Counted from the stretch's first letter, positions 9,115-18,359 are shown. The stretch is DNA of 64,000 nucleotides from Clostridiales bacterium UBA7285 (GCA_002472145.1 DKRJ01000010.1:1-64000), one strand, 5' to 3'. Notes: generated by a model not told the origin, from the sequence alone. A program made the numbers and translations.

Positions 9115-9157
9115 CGGGAATTTTTATCGTGCTTGAATGGAGAGCGGGAATTTTTAT
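9115..9157 (+). repeat. 13-bp direct repeat upstream of the Na/Pi cotransporter
   Basis: CGGGAATTTTTAT occurs at 9115-9127 and exactly again at 9145-9157, 30 bp (about three helical turns) apart, just before the putative promoter of the transporter gene. The spacing would suit a DNA-binding protein, but no regulator is identified. Confidence 0.5.
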
Positions 9158-9163
9158 AGGTGC

Positions 9164-9191
9164 TTTACTGCCTGAAATGTATTATTATATT
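9164..9191 (+). promoter_or_regulatory. Putative promoter for the Na/Pi cotransporter gene
   Basis: TTTACT (9164-9169) and TATATT (9186-9191) are separated by 16 bases, about 33 bases before the start codon. Confidence 0.45.
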
Positions 9192-9223
9192 TGTAAGTGC
9201 AAATTTTTCCCCGGAGGTAGCGA

Positions 9224-10915
9224 ATGTCGATTGCTGATGTCTTCTCGCTGCTCGGAGGCGTGGGGCTTTTTTTGTTCGGTATGACGATGATGTCGTCCGG
9301 GCTGAAAAACGCCTGCGGCGAGAACCTCCAGCAGATCCTGGAGAAGGCGACAAAAAATAAATATATAGCAATCCTCATCGGCATCGGCGTCACGATGCTG
9401 ATCCAGAGTTCCTCGGCGACCGACGTGATGGTCATCGGATTCGTGAACTCGGGCATGATGACACTGTCTCAGGCCGTAGGCGTGATCATGGGCGCTAACG
9501 TCGGTACGACCATAACGGCGCAGATCACCGCTTTCGATCTGGCGTCGGACGCTCCGCTCATTTTGTTCATCGGCGTGATACTTTATCTTTTCGTCAAGCA
9601 GCGGCTGGTGAAGCACTTCGGCGAGATAATCATGGGCTTCGGGATGCTCTTCGTCGGCATTTCGATAATGAAGGCGGCCATCCTGCCGCTCTCCGAGACG
9701 GAGACGTTCATACGGTTCATGACTAATCTGGATAACCCCGCGATCGCTCTTTTGTTCGGCATCGGGTTCACCGCACTGCTCCAGAGTTCCTCGTCGACCA
9801 CGGTCATTTTCCAGACTTTCGCCGTCGACGGCATCCTGAACTTCAACACAGCAGCGTATCTGGTGATCGGCGCCGCCATCGGCTCCGTGACCCCTAATAT
9901 CCTCGCATCTCTCACGACGAACAGGAACGGCAAGCGCTCGGCGCTGCTGAACCTCATCTTCAATATCTTCAGAGCAGTCATCCTGATCGCTCTCATCAAC
10001 ATATTCCCTCAGATCCTGACGTGGATACAGAGCCTTTCACCGAACGACATAGGCAGGCAGATAGCGAACATGCACACCATTTTTGCGATCATCGCGGTCG
10101 TCGTCGAGATGCCGTTCACAGACCAGATCATCAAACTGACGGAAAAGATCATCCCTCTGAAAGAGGAGGAGAGCGAGACGCTCGAGGAGCGCAAACTTAA
10201 ATACATGGTCAACCTTGGGACGCTGCCTCAGGGCGTGGCTATCGCTCAGGCGCATAAAGAGGTCACCAGGATGGGGCGCATAGCGGCTAAGAACCTCCGC
10301 AATTCCGTGAGGTGCTTCTTCAACTACAAGCCGGAACTCGCCGATTCCGTGAGGACGCGCGAGGTAACAGTAAACATACTGAATCATACGATAGCGGACG
10401 CCATGACGGAGCTCAGGGCGTTCGATCTCAGCCAGGATCAGCTCAGGCGCGTGTCGATGATGACGATCGCCGTAACGGATATCGAGCGGCTTTCCGACCA
10501 CGCCGAGAACATCGTGGAATACGCTGAGGAACTGAACGCCGGACATCAGACGATGACTCCGGAAGCGCTGAAAGAACTTAAGGCGATGGCTCGCGATTCG
10601 CTCAACGAGGTGGACCTGGCCATAGATATATTCGAGACGGAGGACTATTCCAGGCTCGACGAACTTGAGGCCATAGAGAGCCGCGTAGACGAGCAGGAGA
10701 CGACCCTCATAGACGATCACGTCGAGAGGCTCATGATGTCGTACTGCGAGCCGCTCAGCGGAGTCGTCTTTACGGATATCGTCACCGATCTGGAGAGGTG
10801 CGCGGACCACGCGGTGAATATCGCGTACGCGCTGAAGGAGAGACCTGAAAATCTCGATCTCCGCAAGGAAATAGGAAGGAACCCGAGCGCCGACGGCATA
10901 GAGGTCGCGGACTAA
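9224..10915 (+). CDS. Na+/phosphate cotransporter family protein with PhoU-like tail
   Basis: A 563-residue membrane protein of the NptA/PNaS family, predicted to import phosphate with sodium. The N-terminal 300 residues are hydrophobic and hold the inverted-repeat signature twice: MLIQSSSA (about residue 62) and LLQSSSST (about 187). Residues about 340-555 are soluble and helical, with two PhoU-like repeats that usually tune transport. The start follows CCGGAGGTAG. The gene 17 bases downstream may be cotranscribed. A 13-bp direct repeat upstream hints at regulation. Confidence 0.9.
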   Translation: MSIADVFSLLGGVGLFLFGMTMMSSGLKNACGENLQQILEKATKNKYIAILIGIGVTMLIQSSSATDVMVIGFVNSGMMTLSQAVGVIMGANVGTTITAQITAFDLASDAPLILFIGVILYLFVKQRLVKHFGEIIMGFGMLFVGISIMKAAILPLSETETFIRFMTNLDNPAIALLFGIGFTALLQSSSSTTVIFQTFAVDGILNFNTAAYLVIGAAIGSVTPNILASLTTNRNGKRSALLNLIFNIFRAVILIALINIFPQILTWIQSLSPNDIGRQIANMHTIFAIIAVVVEMPFTDQIIKLTEKIIPLKEEESETLEERKLKYMVNLGTLPQGVAIAQAHKEVTRMGRIAAKNLRNSVRCFFNYKPELADSVRTREVTVNILNHTIADAMTELRAFDLSQDQLRRVSMMTIAVTDIERLSDHAENIVEYAEELNAGHQTMTPEALKELKAMARDSLNEVDLAIDIFETEDYSRLDELEAIESRVDEQETTLIDDHVERLMMSYCEPLSGVVFTDIVTDLERCADHAVNIAYALKERPENLDLRKEIGRNPSADGIEVAD

Positions 10916-10931
10916 AGGGATCTGCTTAAGT

Positions 10932-11399
10932 ATGAAAAGTTACGTCTATCTGTTTTTCATGTCGATGCTGCCGATCGTCGAGTTGAGGCTCGCGATCCCG
11001 GTGTCTCAGGCGATGGATCTTCCGGTCGTGAAGTCATTCGTCGTCTGCATGATAGGAAATATGGTGCCGGTGCCGTTCATCTACTTCTTTGCGCGCAGGT
11101 TCCTCAACTGGGGAAAGAACAAAAAATTCACCCGCAGGCCGTGCACGTTCCTTCTGGAAAAGGGCGAGAAGGCCGGCGCGAAGATCCTGAACAAAACCGG
11201 GAAGTACGGCGCTTTTCTGGCGCTCACTCTTTTTGTCGGGATACCCCTGCCGGGAACGGGCGCATGGACCGGGACTTTGGCGGCGAGCATCCTCGATCTC
11301 GGATTTAAGAAAACTGTTTTTTCAGTCACGGCCGGCGTCGTCTTAGCCGGCGTCATCATGATGACCGCGAGTTATTTCGGACTTTCCTTCATCGACTGA
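10932..11399 (+). CDS. Small multidrug-export family membrane protein (COG2426)
   Basis: A 155-residue protein of the family annotated as small multidrug export protein (PF06695). The N-terminal MLPIVELRLAIP and the later GIPLPGTGAWTG are the family hallmarks. About four membrane helices are visible. The family name rests on weak functional evidence, and the true substrate is unknown. It starts 17 bases after the transporter stop and probably shares its transcript. Confidence 0.8.
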   Translation: MKSYVYLFFMSMLPIVELRLAIPVSQAMDLPVVKSFVVCMIGNMVPVPFIYFFARRFLNWGKNKKFTRRPCTFLLEKGEKAGAKILNKTGKYGAFLALTLFVGIPLPGTGAWTGTLAASILDLGFKKTVFSVTAGVVLAGVIMMTASYFGLSFID

Positions 11400-11460
11400 C
11401 ACGCGCGGGTCTCGGACTTTTAGGCCGCCGGACGACTCGCATTCGGAAAGGAGACCTGAT

Positions 11461-13824
11461 ATGGATAAGGATCAAACCATAACCGAAGAATACCTGAAGA
11501 AAATCGACGCTTACTGGCGCGCGGCAAACTATCTGTCCGCGGCACAGTTGTATCTTCTGGACAATCCGCTGCTGACGGAGCCTCTGAGGCCGGAGCACGT
11601 AAAGAAGAAGATCGTAGGCCACTGGGGAACGGTGCCGGGTCAGAACTTTGTCTACGCCCACCTGAACAGGGTGATCAAAAAATACGATCAGGACATGATC
11701 CTGTTATCGGGGCCGGGCCACGGCGGCAACTTCTTCATAGCAAATACATATCTGGAAGGCAGCTACAGCGAGGTATATCCGAATATCAGCCGTGATACGG
11801 ACGGCATGAGGAAACTCTTCAAGCAGTTCTCGTTCCCGGGCGGAGTGCCGAGCCACTGCGCTCCGGAGACGCCGGGATCCATAAATGAGGGCGGAGAACT
11901 GGGGTACTCGCTGGCGCACGCATTCGGGGCGGTCTTTGATAACCCCGATCTCATCGCCGCCTGCGTCATAGGCGACGGGGAGGCCGAAACGGGCCCTCTC
12001 GCCACATCGTGGCATTCCAACAAATTCCTCAACCCGGTGACGGACGGCGCGGTGATCCCGATCCTTCATCTGAACGGATATAAGATCGCTAATCCTACGG
12101 TCCTCTCGCGCATTTCCCACGAGGAACTGACAGACCTGATGAAGGGGTACGGCTGGGAGCCGCATTTCGTCGAGGGGAGCGACCCTATGACGATGCACAG
12201 CCTCATGGCCGAGACTCTTGACACCGTCATGGACGAGATCAAAGCGATACAGAAGCACGCGAGAGAGACGGGCGACGCGGCGCGTCCTCGCTGGCCGATG
12301 ATCGTCCTGAGGACGCCTAAGGGCTGGACCGGGCCGAAAGAGGTCGACGGCAAACCTGTGGAAGGGTCGTTCCGCGCTCATCAGGTTCCTATACCGATGG
12401 ATAAGCCTGAGCATCTGGAACTGCTCGAACAGTGGCTGAGAAGCTACAGGCCGGAGGAACTCTTCACGGAAGACGGAAAGCTGATCCCTGAACTGCAGGA
12501 ACTGACGCCGACGGGCGACCGCAGGCTCGGTGCCAATCCTCACGCTAACGGAGGCAAGCTGCTGAGAGACCTCAGGACGCCTGATTTCAGAGATTACGGC
12601 GTCGCGGTCGAGAAGCACGGCGCCACGGAAGCCCAGGATATGATCGAGCTGGGCGGCTATGTGCGCGACATATTCAATCTGAACAAGGATTCCCGCAATT
12701 TCAGGATCTTCGGGCCGGACGAGACGATGAGCAACCGCCTGAACAAGGTGTTCGAGGCCTCGGAGCGCGACTGGAACGCCGAGACGCTGGAGAGCGACGA
12801 ATTCCTCTCGCCGGACGGCAGGATCATGGATTCGTTCCTCAGCGAGCATATGTGCGAAGGGTGGCTCGAGGGGTATCTCCTGACCGGACGCCACGGGTTC
12901 TTTGCCAGCTACGAAGCGTTCATAAGGATAGTCGACTCGATGGCCGCTCAGCACGCGAAGTGGCTGAAGGTCTGCAACCAGCTGCCTTGGCGCGAGAACA
13001 TAGCGTCGCTGAACCTTATTTTGTCCTCCAACGTGTGGCAGCAGGATCACAACGGGTTCACGCACCAGGATCCGGGCTTCATGGACCACATAGCGAATAA
13101 GAAGGCGGACGTCGTTAGGCTCTATCTGCCGCCTGACGCAAACTGCCTGCTCTCGACGTTCGACCACTGCATCAGGAGCCGCAATTACGTGAACGTCATA
13201 ATATCGTCCAAACATCCGCGCCCTCAGTGGCTGTCGATGGACGAGGCCGTAAAGCACTGCGCTCAAGGGATAGGAATCTGGCGCTGGGCGAGCACGGACG
13301 CCGGGGAGGAGCCGGACGTGGTGATGGCGTGCTGCGGCGATACGCCGACGCTGGAGACTCTGGCCGCCGTAACGATACTGAGAGACTATTTCCCTGATCT
13401 GAAGATAAGGGTGATAAACGTCGTAGACCTGATGAAACTGCAGCCTAAGTCGATGCATCCGCACGGGCTCTCCGACGACGAATACGACATGCTCTTCACT
13501 AAGGACAAGCCTGTGATCTTCGCGTTCCACGGATACCACACGCTCATCCACGAACTGACGTACAGGCGCCACAACCGCAATATCCACGTATACGGATATA
13601 AAGAAGAAGGAACGATCACGACACCGTTCGACATGCGTGTCCAGAACGAGATCGACAGGTACAGCCTCGTGAAGAACGTTGTAAGATACCTGCCGCAGCT
13701 CGGGAACCGCGGCTCGCATCTCGTGCAGGCCATGAACGATAAACTGGTAGAGCACAGACAGTACATACGCGAATACGGAGTAGACCTTCCTGAGGTCGCG
13801 GAATGGAAATGGAGTGAGAAGTAA
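11461..13824 (+). CDS. xfp: Xylulose-5-phosphate/fructose-6-phosphate phosphoketolase
   Basis: A 787-residue thiamine-diphosphate enzyme cleaving xylulose 5-phosphate (and usually fructose 6-phosphate) with phosphate to acetyl-phosphate plus glyceraldehyde 3-phosphate or erythrose 4-phosphate. The signature EGGELGY (about residue 141) and the TPP-binding GDGEAETGP (about 174) are intact, and the length is typical. The start follows GAAAGGAGA. It gives acetyl-phosphate for ATP or acetyl-CoA without pyruvate. Its stop overlaps the next start (TAATG), linking it translationally to the Amr genes. No acetate kinase is nearby. Confidence 0.95.
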   Translation: MDKDQTITEEYLKKIDAYWRAANYLSAAQLYLLDNPLLTEPLRPEHVKKKIVGHWGTVPGQNFVYAHLNRVIKKYDQDMILLSGPGHGGNFFIANTYLEGSYSEVYPNISRDTDGMRKLFKQFSFPGGVPSHCAPETPGSINEGGELGYSLAHAFGAVFDNPDLIAACVIGDGEAETGPLATSWHSNKFLNPVTDGAVIPILHLNGYKIANPTVLSRISHEELTDLMKGYGWEPHFVEGSDPMTMHSLMAETLDTVMDEIKAIQKHARETGDAARPRWPMIVLRTPKGWTGPKEVDGKPVEGSFRAHQVPIPMDKPEHLELLEQWLRSYRPEELFTEDGKLIPELQELTPTGDRRLGANPHANGGKLLRDLRTPDFRDYGVAVEKHGATEAQDMIELGGYVRDIFNLNKDSRNFRIFGPDETMSNRLNKVFEASERDWNAETLESDEFLSPDGRIMDSFLSEHMCEGWLEGYLLTGRHGFFASYEAFIRIVDSMAAQHAKWLKVCNQLPWRENIASLNLILSSNVWQQDHNGFTHQDPGFMDHIANKKADVVRLYLPPDANCLLSTFDHCIRSRNYVNVIISSKHPRPQWLSMDEAVKHCAQGIGIWRWASTDAGEEPDVVMACCGDTPTLETLAAVTILRDYFPDLKIRVINVVDLMKLQPKSMHPHGLSDDEYDMLFTKDKPVIFAFHGYHTLIHELTYRRHNRNIHVYGYKEEGTITTPFDMRVQNEIDRYSLVKNVVRYLPQLGNRGSHLVQAMNDKLVEHRQYIREYGVDLPEVAEWKWSEK

Positions 13825-15215
13825 TGGCTTTAGTCGGTGCTTTCATGGTGCCTCACCCGCCGCTGATCATCCACGACGTGGGACGCGGTGAGGAGGAGCA
13901 GATCCGCCCGACCATAGACGCGTACACGGAGGTTGCGCGCCAGATCGCGGAACTGGAACCTGAGACGATCATAGTATCTTCGCCTCACAACGTGATGTAT
14001 TACGATTATTTCAACATTTCGGGAGGACGCGAGGCCAGAGGGTCGCTAGCCGGATTCAGAGCGCCTGATGCCGCCGTGGACCTGGAGTACGATCAGGAAC
14101 TCGTCGCGGAGATATGCCGCACAGCCGATTCGCGAAAATTCCCGGCCGGCACGCTCGGGGGCAGGCAGAAAGAACTCGATCACGCGACAGTGATCCCGCT
14201 CCTCTTCGTGAACAAAGAATACCACAGGCCGTATAAGATCGTGAGGGTGGGGCTCTCGGGGCTGCCGCTCGAGGATCACTACAGGCTCGGGATGATGATA
14301 AAGGAAGCGGTGGAGCGGCTGGGCCGCAGGACGGTATATATCGCCAGCGGCGATCTTTCGCATAAGCTTAAGGAGTACGGGCCGTACGGATTCGATAAGA
14401 ACGGGCCGGTCTACGACGCGAGGATCATGGACGTGATGGGCAGAGGCGCTTTCGGCGAACTGTTCGACTTTGATGAGACGCTCTGCGAAAAAGCGGCCGA
14501 GTGCGGCCATCGGTCGTTTGTGATCATGGCCGGCGCGCTCGACAGGACGGGCGTTTCGGTCCAGAAACTCAGTTATCAGGACGTGACGGGCGTCGGATAC
14601 GGCGTTTGCGCGTTCCATCCTACTGGGCCTGACAAAAGCAGGAACTTCCTCGATCAAAGGGAGAAAGCCGAAGCGGACAGGCTTGCGGCAATAAAAAGCG
14701 GCGAGGATCCGTATGTGAAACTGGCCAGGCTGTCCGTCGAGACGTACGTCAAAACAGGCAGGGCGGCCAAAGTCCCTTCCGGTCTCCCCGATGAGATGTA
14801 CTCGGGCCGTGCGGGCGTATTCGTCTCGCTGCACGAGGACGGAAGACTCAGAGGCTGCATCGGCACGATCTCGCCTGTCCGCGAGAACATCGCCGAAGAG
14901 ATAGTCATGAACGGGATAAGCGCCTGTTCGCAGGATCCGCGCTTCGACCGGGTTACGAGCGGCGAACTGCCGCGCCTGGAGTACAGTGTGGACGTGCTGG
15001 GCGAGCCGGAACCGATAGATTCAAAGGACATGCTCGACGTGAAGCGCTACGGCGTCATAGTGTCTAAAGGAGGGCGCAGAGGACTGCTGCTGCCGGATCT
15101 GGATGGCGTTGACACGGTGGAGGAGCAGATATCCATCGCAAAGCGAAAAGCCGGCATATCTGAAAACGAGAGCGGCGTGAAACTCGAGCGTTTCGAGGTG
15201 GTGAGGCACCTGTGA
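13824..15215 (+). CDS. amrBA: AmmeMemoRadiSam proteins B and A, fused
   Basis: A 463-residue fusion. Residues 1-265 are Memo/LigB-like (AmrB), with MVPHPPLI at the N-terminus and IASGDLSHK near residue 174. Residues about 290-463 are AMMECR1-like (AmrA), with GRLRGCIGT and DPRF. In many genomes these form the three-part AmmeMemoRadiSam set with a radical SAM enzyme; the chemistry of the system is still largely unknown. The third part lies directly downstream with a GTGA overlap, and phosphoketolase overlaps upstream. The fusion fixes a 1:1 ratio of A and B. Confidence 0.9.
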   Translation: MALVGAFMVPHPPLIIHDVGRGEEEQIRPTIDAYTEVARQIAELEPETIIVSSPHNVMYYDYFNISGGREARGSLAGFRAPDAAVDLEYDQELVAEICRTADSRKFPAGTLGGRQKELDHATVIPLLFVNKEYHRPYKIVRVGLSGLPLEDHYRLGMMIKEAVERLGRRTVYIASGDLSHKLKEYGPYGFDKNGPVYDARIMDVMGRGAFGELFDFDETLCEKAAECGHRSFVIMAGALDRTGVSVQKLSYQDVTGVGYGVCAFHPTGPDKSRNFLDQREKAEADRLAAIKSGEDPYVKLARLSVETYVKTGRAAKVPSGLPDEMYSGRAGVFVSLHEDGRLRGCIGTISPVRENIAEEIVMNGISACSQDPRFDRVTSGELPRLEYSVDVLGEPEPIDSKDMLDVKRYGVIVSKGGRRGLLLPDLDGVDTVEEQISIAKRKAGISENESGVKLERFEVVRHL

Positions 15216-16069
15216 GCGCTGATGAGGGCGGGGCTGTATGCGGCGTATGCTTCAGGCATTGCAGGCCGGCGGAAGGCTCGCTGGGCGCCTGCCGCGCCAG
15301 GCGCGCCCGCGGCGGCGAGGTCGTGTGCGACAACTACGGCAGGATCACGTCGCTTGCGCTCGATCCGATAGAAAAGAAGCCCCTGGCGCGCTTTCACCCC
15401 GGCAGCGTGATACTGTCCGTCGGCAGTTACGGATGCAATCTATCATGTCCGTTCTGCCAGAACGATTCCATCTCTTATGCCGGACCGGACGATGTATATT
15501 ACAGGACCGTCTCTCCGGAGGAACTCGTCGGGGCTGCTTTGTCCGCAAAGGGCAGAGGAAACGTCGGCATAGCGTTCACGTATAACGAACCGCTCGTCGG
15601 ATGGGAGTTCGTCAGAGACACGGCTAAACTCGCGCACATGAACGGTCTGCTGAACGTCATGGTGACGAACGGCTGCGCCGAACTGAGCGTACTGGAGGAA
15701 CTTCTGCCTTACATAGACGCGATGAACATAGATCTGAAATGTTTCACGGATGATTGCTACCGCAGGTTGGGCGGGGACTTTGATACGGTCAAAGCATTCA
15801 TAGCGCGGGCGTGTGAAGACTGCCACGTCGAACTGACCACGTTGATCGTCCCAGGACTGAACGACTCCGAAGACGATATGGGGCGTGAAGCCGCGTGGAT
15901 AGCGTCGCTTAAGGGAGGCAGAGGCGCGGACGTCCCGCTGCACGTCACCAGATTCTTCCCGCGCCACGACTACGTTGGGAAGGATCCTACGGACGTCCGG
16001 ACGGTCAGGGCTTTGGCGGATAAAGCGCGTGAAACGCTTAAATACGTGTACGTGGGCAACTGCTGGTAG
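15212..16069 (+). CDS. amrS: AmmeMemoRadiSam system radical SAM enzyme
   Basis: A 285-residue radical SAM protein. The cluster motif CNLSCPFC lies near residue 75, and an extra N-terminal Cys pair CGVCFRHC (about 10-17) is typical of AmrS and pyruvate formate-lyase-activase-like relatives. The GTG start overlaps the amrBA stop. It is the presumed catalyst of the A/B/radical SAM set, but its substrate is unknown. An AT-rich gap follows, so the operon probably ends here. Confidence 0.9.
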   Translation: MSADEGGAVCGVCFRHCRPAEGSLGACRARRARGGEVVCDNYGRITSLALDPIEKKPLARFHPGSVILSVGSYGCNLSCPFCQNDSISYAGPDDVYYRTVSPEELVGAALSAKGRGNVGIAFTYNEPLVGWEFVRDTAKLAHMNGLLNVMVTNGCAELSVLEELLPYIDAMNIDLKCFTDDCYRRLGGDFDTVKAFIARACEDCHVELTTLIVPGLNDSEDDMGREAAWIASLKGGRGADVPLHVTRFFPRHDYVGKDPTDVRTVRALADKARETLKYVYVGNCW

Positions 16070-16107
16070 TCAGGTGATATAATAAATAAACAAGTTTAAA
16101 TAAAAAA

Positions 16108-16119
16108 GAACATATGTTT
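16108..16119 (+). promoter_or_regulatory. LexA/DinR-like box
   Basis: GAACATATGTTT matches the Gram-positive LexA consensus GAAC-N4-GTTC except for the last base. The lexA gene in this window has GAACTTTTGTTT in the same position relative to its promoter. The box overlaps the -35 element at 16118, which would allow repression. Confidence 0.65.
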
Positions 16120-16146
16120 GCTTTTTGCGCGGAGCAATAATATAAT
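16118..16146 (+). promoter_or_regulatory. Promoter for the small gene and corrinoid adenosyltransferase
   Basis: TTGCTT (16118-16123), a 17-base spacer, and a perfect TATAAT (16141-16146), 27 bases before the start codon. It is one of the strongest promoter matches in the window and is overlapped by the LexA-like box. Confidence 0.75.
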
Positions 16147-16172
16147 GTAGTCACCGTGAGGAGTGACGCATT

Positions 16173-16436
16173 ATGAAAGTCGTGGCCAAACCCGTCGACG
16201 CGATCGCGGTTTTCATCGTCGGGAGGCCTCCGAGGCCGTGCAAGTTCAAATATAAGTGCCGTGACGGGAAACTTTTTACCGTAAACGTAGATAACGTTGT
16301 CGAAGTGGACGAGCGCATGATATCCGGACGCAAGTCGTTCGTATATCAGTGCCAGAGCACGTTCGGCGATTTCGAGCGCGTCTACGAACTCAGGTATTTC
16401 ACGGACACGGCGGGATGGGAGTTGTATAAGATATAA
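16173..16436 (+). CDS. Unrecognised 87-residue protein, probably SOS-controlled
   Basis: I do not recognise a named family. The protein is soluble and basic at the N-terminus, with a predicted beta-rich body containing KFKYKC, VYQCQSTFG and ELRYFTD, and two Cys residues in that body. It has no signal peptide or membrane helix. The RBS GAGGAG precedes the ATG. A LexA-like box overlaps the promoter. Small proteins of similar look occur beside SOS polymerase genes in Clostridia, but that resemblance is impressionistic. Its stop overlaps the next gene (TAATG), so it is translationally coupled to the adenosyltransferase. Confidence 0.75.
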   Translation: MKVVAKPVDAIAVFIVGRPPRPCKFKYKCRDGKLFTVNVDNVVEVDERMISGRKSFVYQCQSTFGDFERVYELRYFTDTAGWELYKI

Positions 16437-16957
16437 TGGAACACGGGTATTTTCAGGTCTACACGGGCGAAGGAAAAGGCAAGACGACGGCTGCCGTCGG
16501 GCTGGCTGTAAGGGCCGCGGGCGCGGGGCTTCGGGTATATATCGGCCAGTTCGTAAAGAGCATGGAATATAACGAGGTGAAGGTGCTCCGGGAGCGCTTC
16601 CCGGAGATCACCGTGGAACTCTACGGCAAGCAGGGATGCATAGTCGGAAGGAATCCCGACGAATGCGACATGCTGTCGTCTCAGGACGGGTATAAGAGAG
16701 CGAAGGAGGTCGTTTTGTCGCGCGAGTACGACGTGGTCATACTCGACGAGATATTCATCGCCTCATACTTTAATATACTTAGAGACGACCAGCTCATCGA
16801 CCTGATCGAATCGCGCGGCGAAGGCACGGAACTCGTCATGACGGGCAGGTACGCGCCGCAGTGCGTTCTGGACAGAGCAGACCTTATCACCGAGATGAAG
16901 AACGTCCGCCATTACTATGAGAAAGGGGTGGAAGCCCGCGACGGGATAGAACGGTAG
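16436..16957 (+). CDS. cobO: Corrinoid adenosyltransferase, CobA/BtuR type
   Basis: A 173-residue enzyme transferring the adenosyl group of ATP to cob(I)yrinic acid a,c-diamide or cob(I)alamin to make the coenzyme form. The P-loop GEGKGKTTAAVG lies at residues 11-22, and the DEI motif of the fold near 106. Length is normal. It overlaps the preceding small gene and shares its LexA-boxed promoter. No cobalamin synthesis or riboswitch is nearby, so it may act in salvage; the adenosyl product could feed B12-dependent enzymes encoded elsewhere. Confidence 0.92.
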   Translation: MEHGYFQVYTGEGKGKTTAAVGLAVRAAGAGLRVYIGQFVKSMEYNEVKVLRERFPEITVELYGKQGCIVGRNPDECDMLSSQDGYKRAKEVVLSREYDVVILDEIFIASYFNILRDDQLIDLIESRGEGTELVMTGRYAPQCVLDRADLITEMKNVRHYYEKGVEARDGIER

Positions 16958-16988
16958 ACGCCGTTCCCGCTGACGCGGACATTGACCT

Positions 16989-18233
16989 ATGACAGAAAAG
17001 GATATCAAGGAAACTGATATTACCGAAACAGATAAAAACGAAGCGGATGCCGCCGAAACGGACATCGCCGAAACGGACAGACCGTCGGCGGGGAACGGAT
17101 CCGCGGGCAGGACACCGGAAGAGGCTGTGGACCGCGCGAGGATCATCGTAAAGACGAGCCTCATCGGCATAGGCGCTAACGTGTTGCTGGCCGTATTCAA
17201 GGCGATCGTGGGCCTGGCGGCAAATTCCATCGCCATCGTGCTCGACGCCGTGAACAACCTGAGCGACGCCGTCTCGTCGATCGTGACGATAATAGGGACT
17301 AAACTGGCGGGCAAGGCGCCGGACAAGCAGCACCCGATGGGACACGGCAGGATAGAATACCTGAGCGCGATGATCATCTCACTGATCATACTCTACGCCG
17401 GCATTTCTTCACTCGTGGAAGCGATAAAGAAGATCGTTCATCCGACGGCACCAGACTATACGGCGGTCTCTCTGGTTATAGTCGCGGTCGCCATAGTCGT
17501 TAAGATACTGCTCGGCACGTACGTTAAAAACACCGGGAAGCGCGTGAACTCCGACTCTCTCGTAAATTCAGGCGAGGACGCCAAACTCGACGCGATAATC
17601 TCCGCATCCACGCTCGTGGCCGCCGTCATTTACATCAGCTTCGACATAAGCCTGGAGGCGTGGCTCGGCGCCGTGATCTCTCTCGTTATCATCAAGTCAG
17701 GGATAGATATGCTGCGCGACACGCTCAGCCAGATAATAGGCGAGAGGGCGGACACCGATGTCTCTAAGAAGATAAAGAAGATCGCGGGATCGTTCGAGGG
17801 CGTCAGCGGCGTCTACGACCTCGTGCTCCACGCCTACGGCCCGGAAACGTATACCGGCTCGTTCCACATCGAGATCCCGGAGACGATGACGGCCGAAAAG
17901 ATCGCTAATCTGGAAGAGGAGATCGTCGTGGAGGTATATAAAGAGACCGGGGTAATAATCACCGGCATCAGCATATACTCTAAAAACACCGGAGACCCTG
18001 AGATCACCGCGATGCAGGCGAGGATACGCGACGCTGTCATGAAGGTGGAGTACGTCATCCAGATGCACGGCTTCAACTATAACAAAGAGACGAAGCTGCT
18101 GAGGTTCGACGTGGTGGTCAGTTTCGACGCGCCGGACAGGAACGCCGTCTGGAAGCAGGTGCAGGACATCACGCGTGAGATGTATCCTGACGCCAACCTC
18201 GTGGTGGCCATGGACGCCGACACGAGCGACTGA
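16989..18233 (+). CDS. Cation diffusion facilitator family metal exporter
   Basis: A 414-residue CDF-family transporter expected to export Zn2+, Mn2+ or another divalent metal by proton exchange. A charged Asp/Glu/Thr-rich N-terminus (about 1-45) precedes six membrane helices. The metal site motifs are LDAVNNLSDA in helix 2 and DAIISAS in helix 5, plus HPMGHGRIEY before helix 3. The cytoplasmic C-terminal domain is extended to about 200 residues and seems to hold a second ferredoxin-like copy. Metal specificity cannot be read safely. It starts 31 bases after cobO, and a strong terminator follows. Confidence 0.9.
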   Translation: MTEKDIKETDITETDKNEADAAETDIAETDRPSAGNGSAGRTPEEAVDRARIIVKTSLIGIGANVLLAVFKAIVGLAANSIAIVLDAVNNLSDAVSSIVTIIGTKLAGKAPDKQHPMGHGRIEYLSAMIISLIILYAGISSLVEAIKKIVHPTAPDYTAVSLVIVAVAIVVKILLGTYVKNTGKRVNSDSLVNSGEDAKLDAIISASTLVAAVIYISFDISLEAWLGAVISLVIIKSGIDMLRDTLSQIIGERADTDVSKKIKKIAGSFEGVSGVYDLVLHAYGPETYTGSFHIEIPETMTAEKIANLEEEIVVEVYKETGVIITGISIYSKNTGDPEITAMQARIRDAVMKVEYVIQMHGFNYNKETKLLRFDVVVSFDAPDRNAVWKQVQDITREMYPDANLVVAMDADTSD

Positions 18234-18304
18234 CGCATGCAGCAGGAAAGGTGATCCCGGAAGGGCAGCCTCCGGGAACTGGACGAATAATAAATCGAGA
18301 CGTG

Positions 18305-18332
18305 AAGACCGTGCCGTGCGCACGGTCTTTTC
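18305..18332 (+). terminator. Terminator after the CDF exporter gene
   Basis: A perfect 10-bp stem AAGACCGTGC/GCACGGTCTT with a five-base loop followed by TTTCC. It separates the CDF gene from the secreted protein gene. Confidence 0.8.
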
Positions 18333-18359
18333 CTTTACCGCGGCGGGACTATTTCTCTG

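Noticed and set aside
11704..13755. 683-codon open frame antisense to phosphoketolase
   Set aside because: Arg/Val/His-rich low-quality protein opposite a fully conserved enzyme; a shadow of codon bias.
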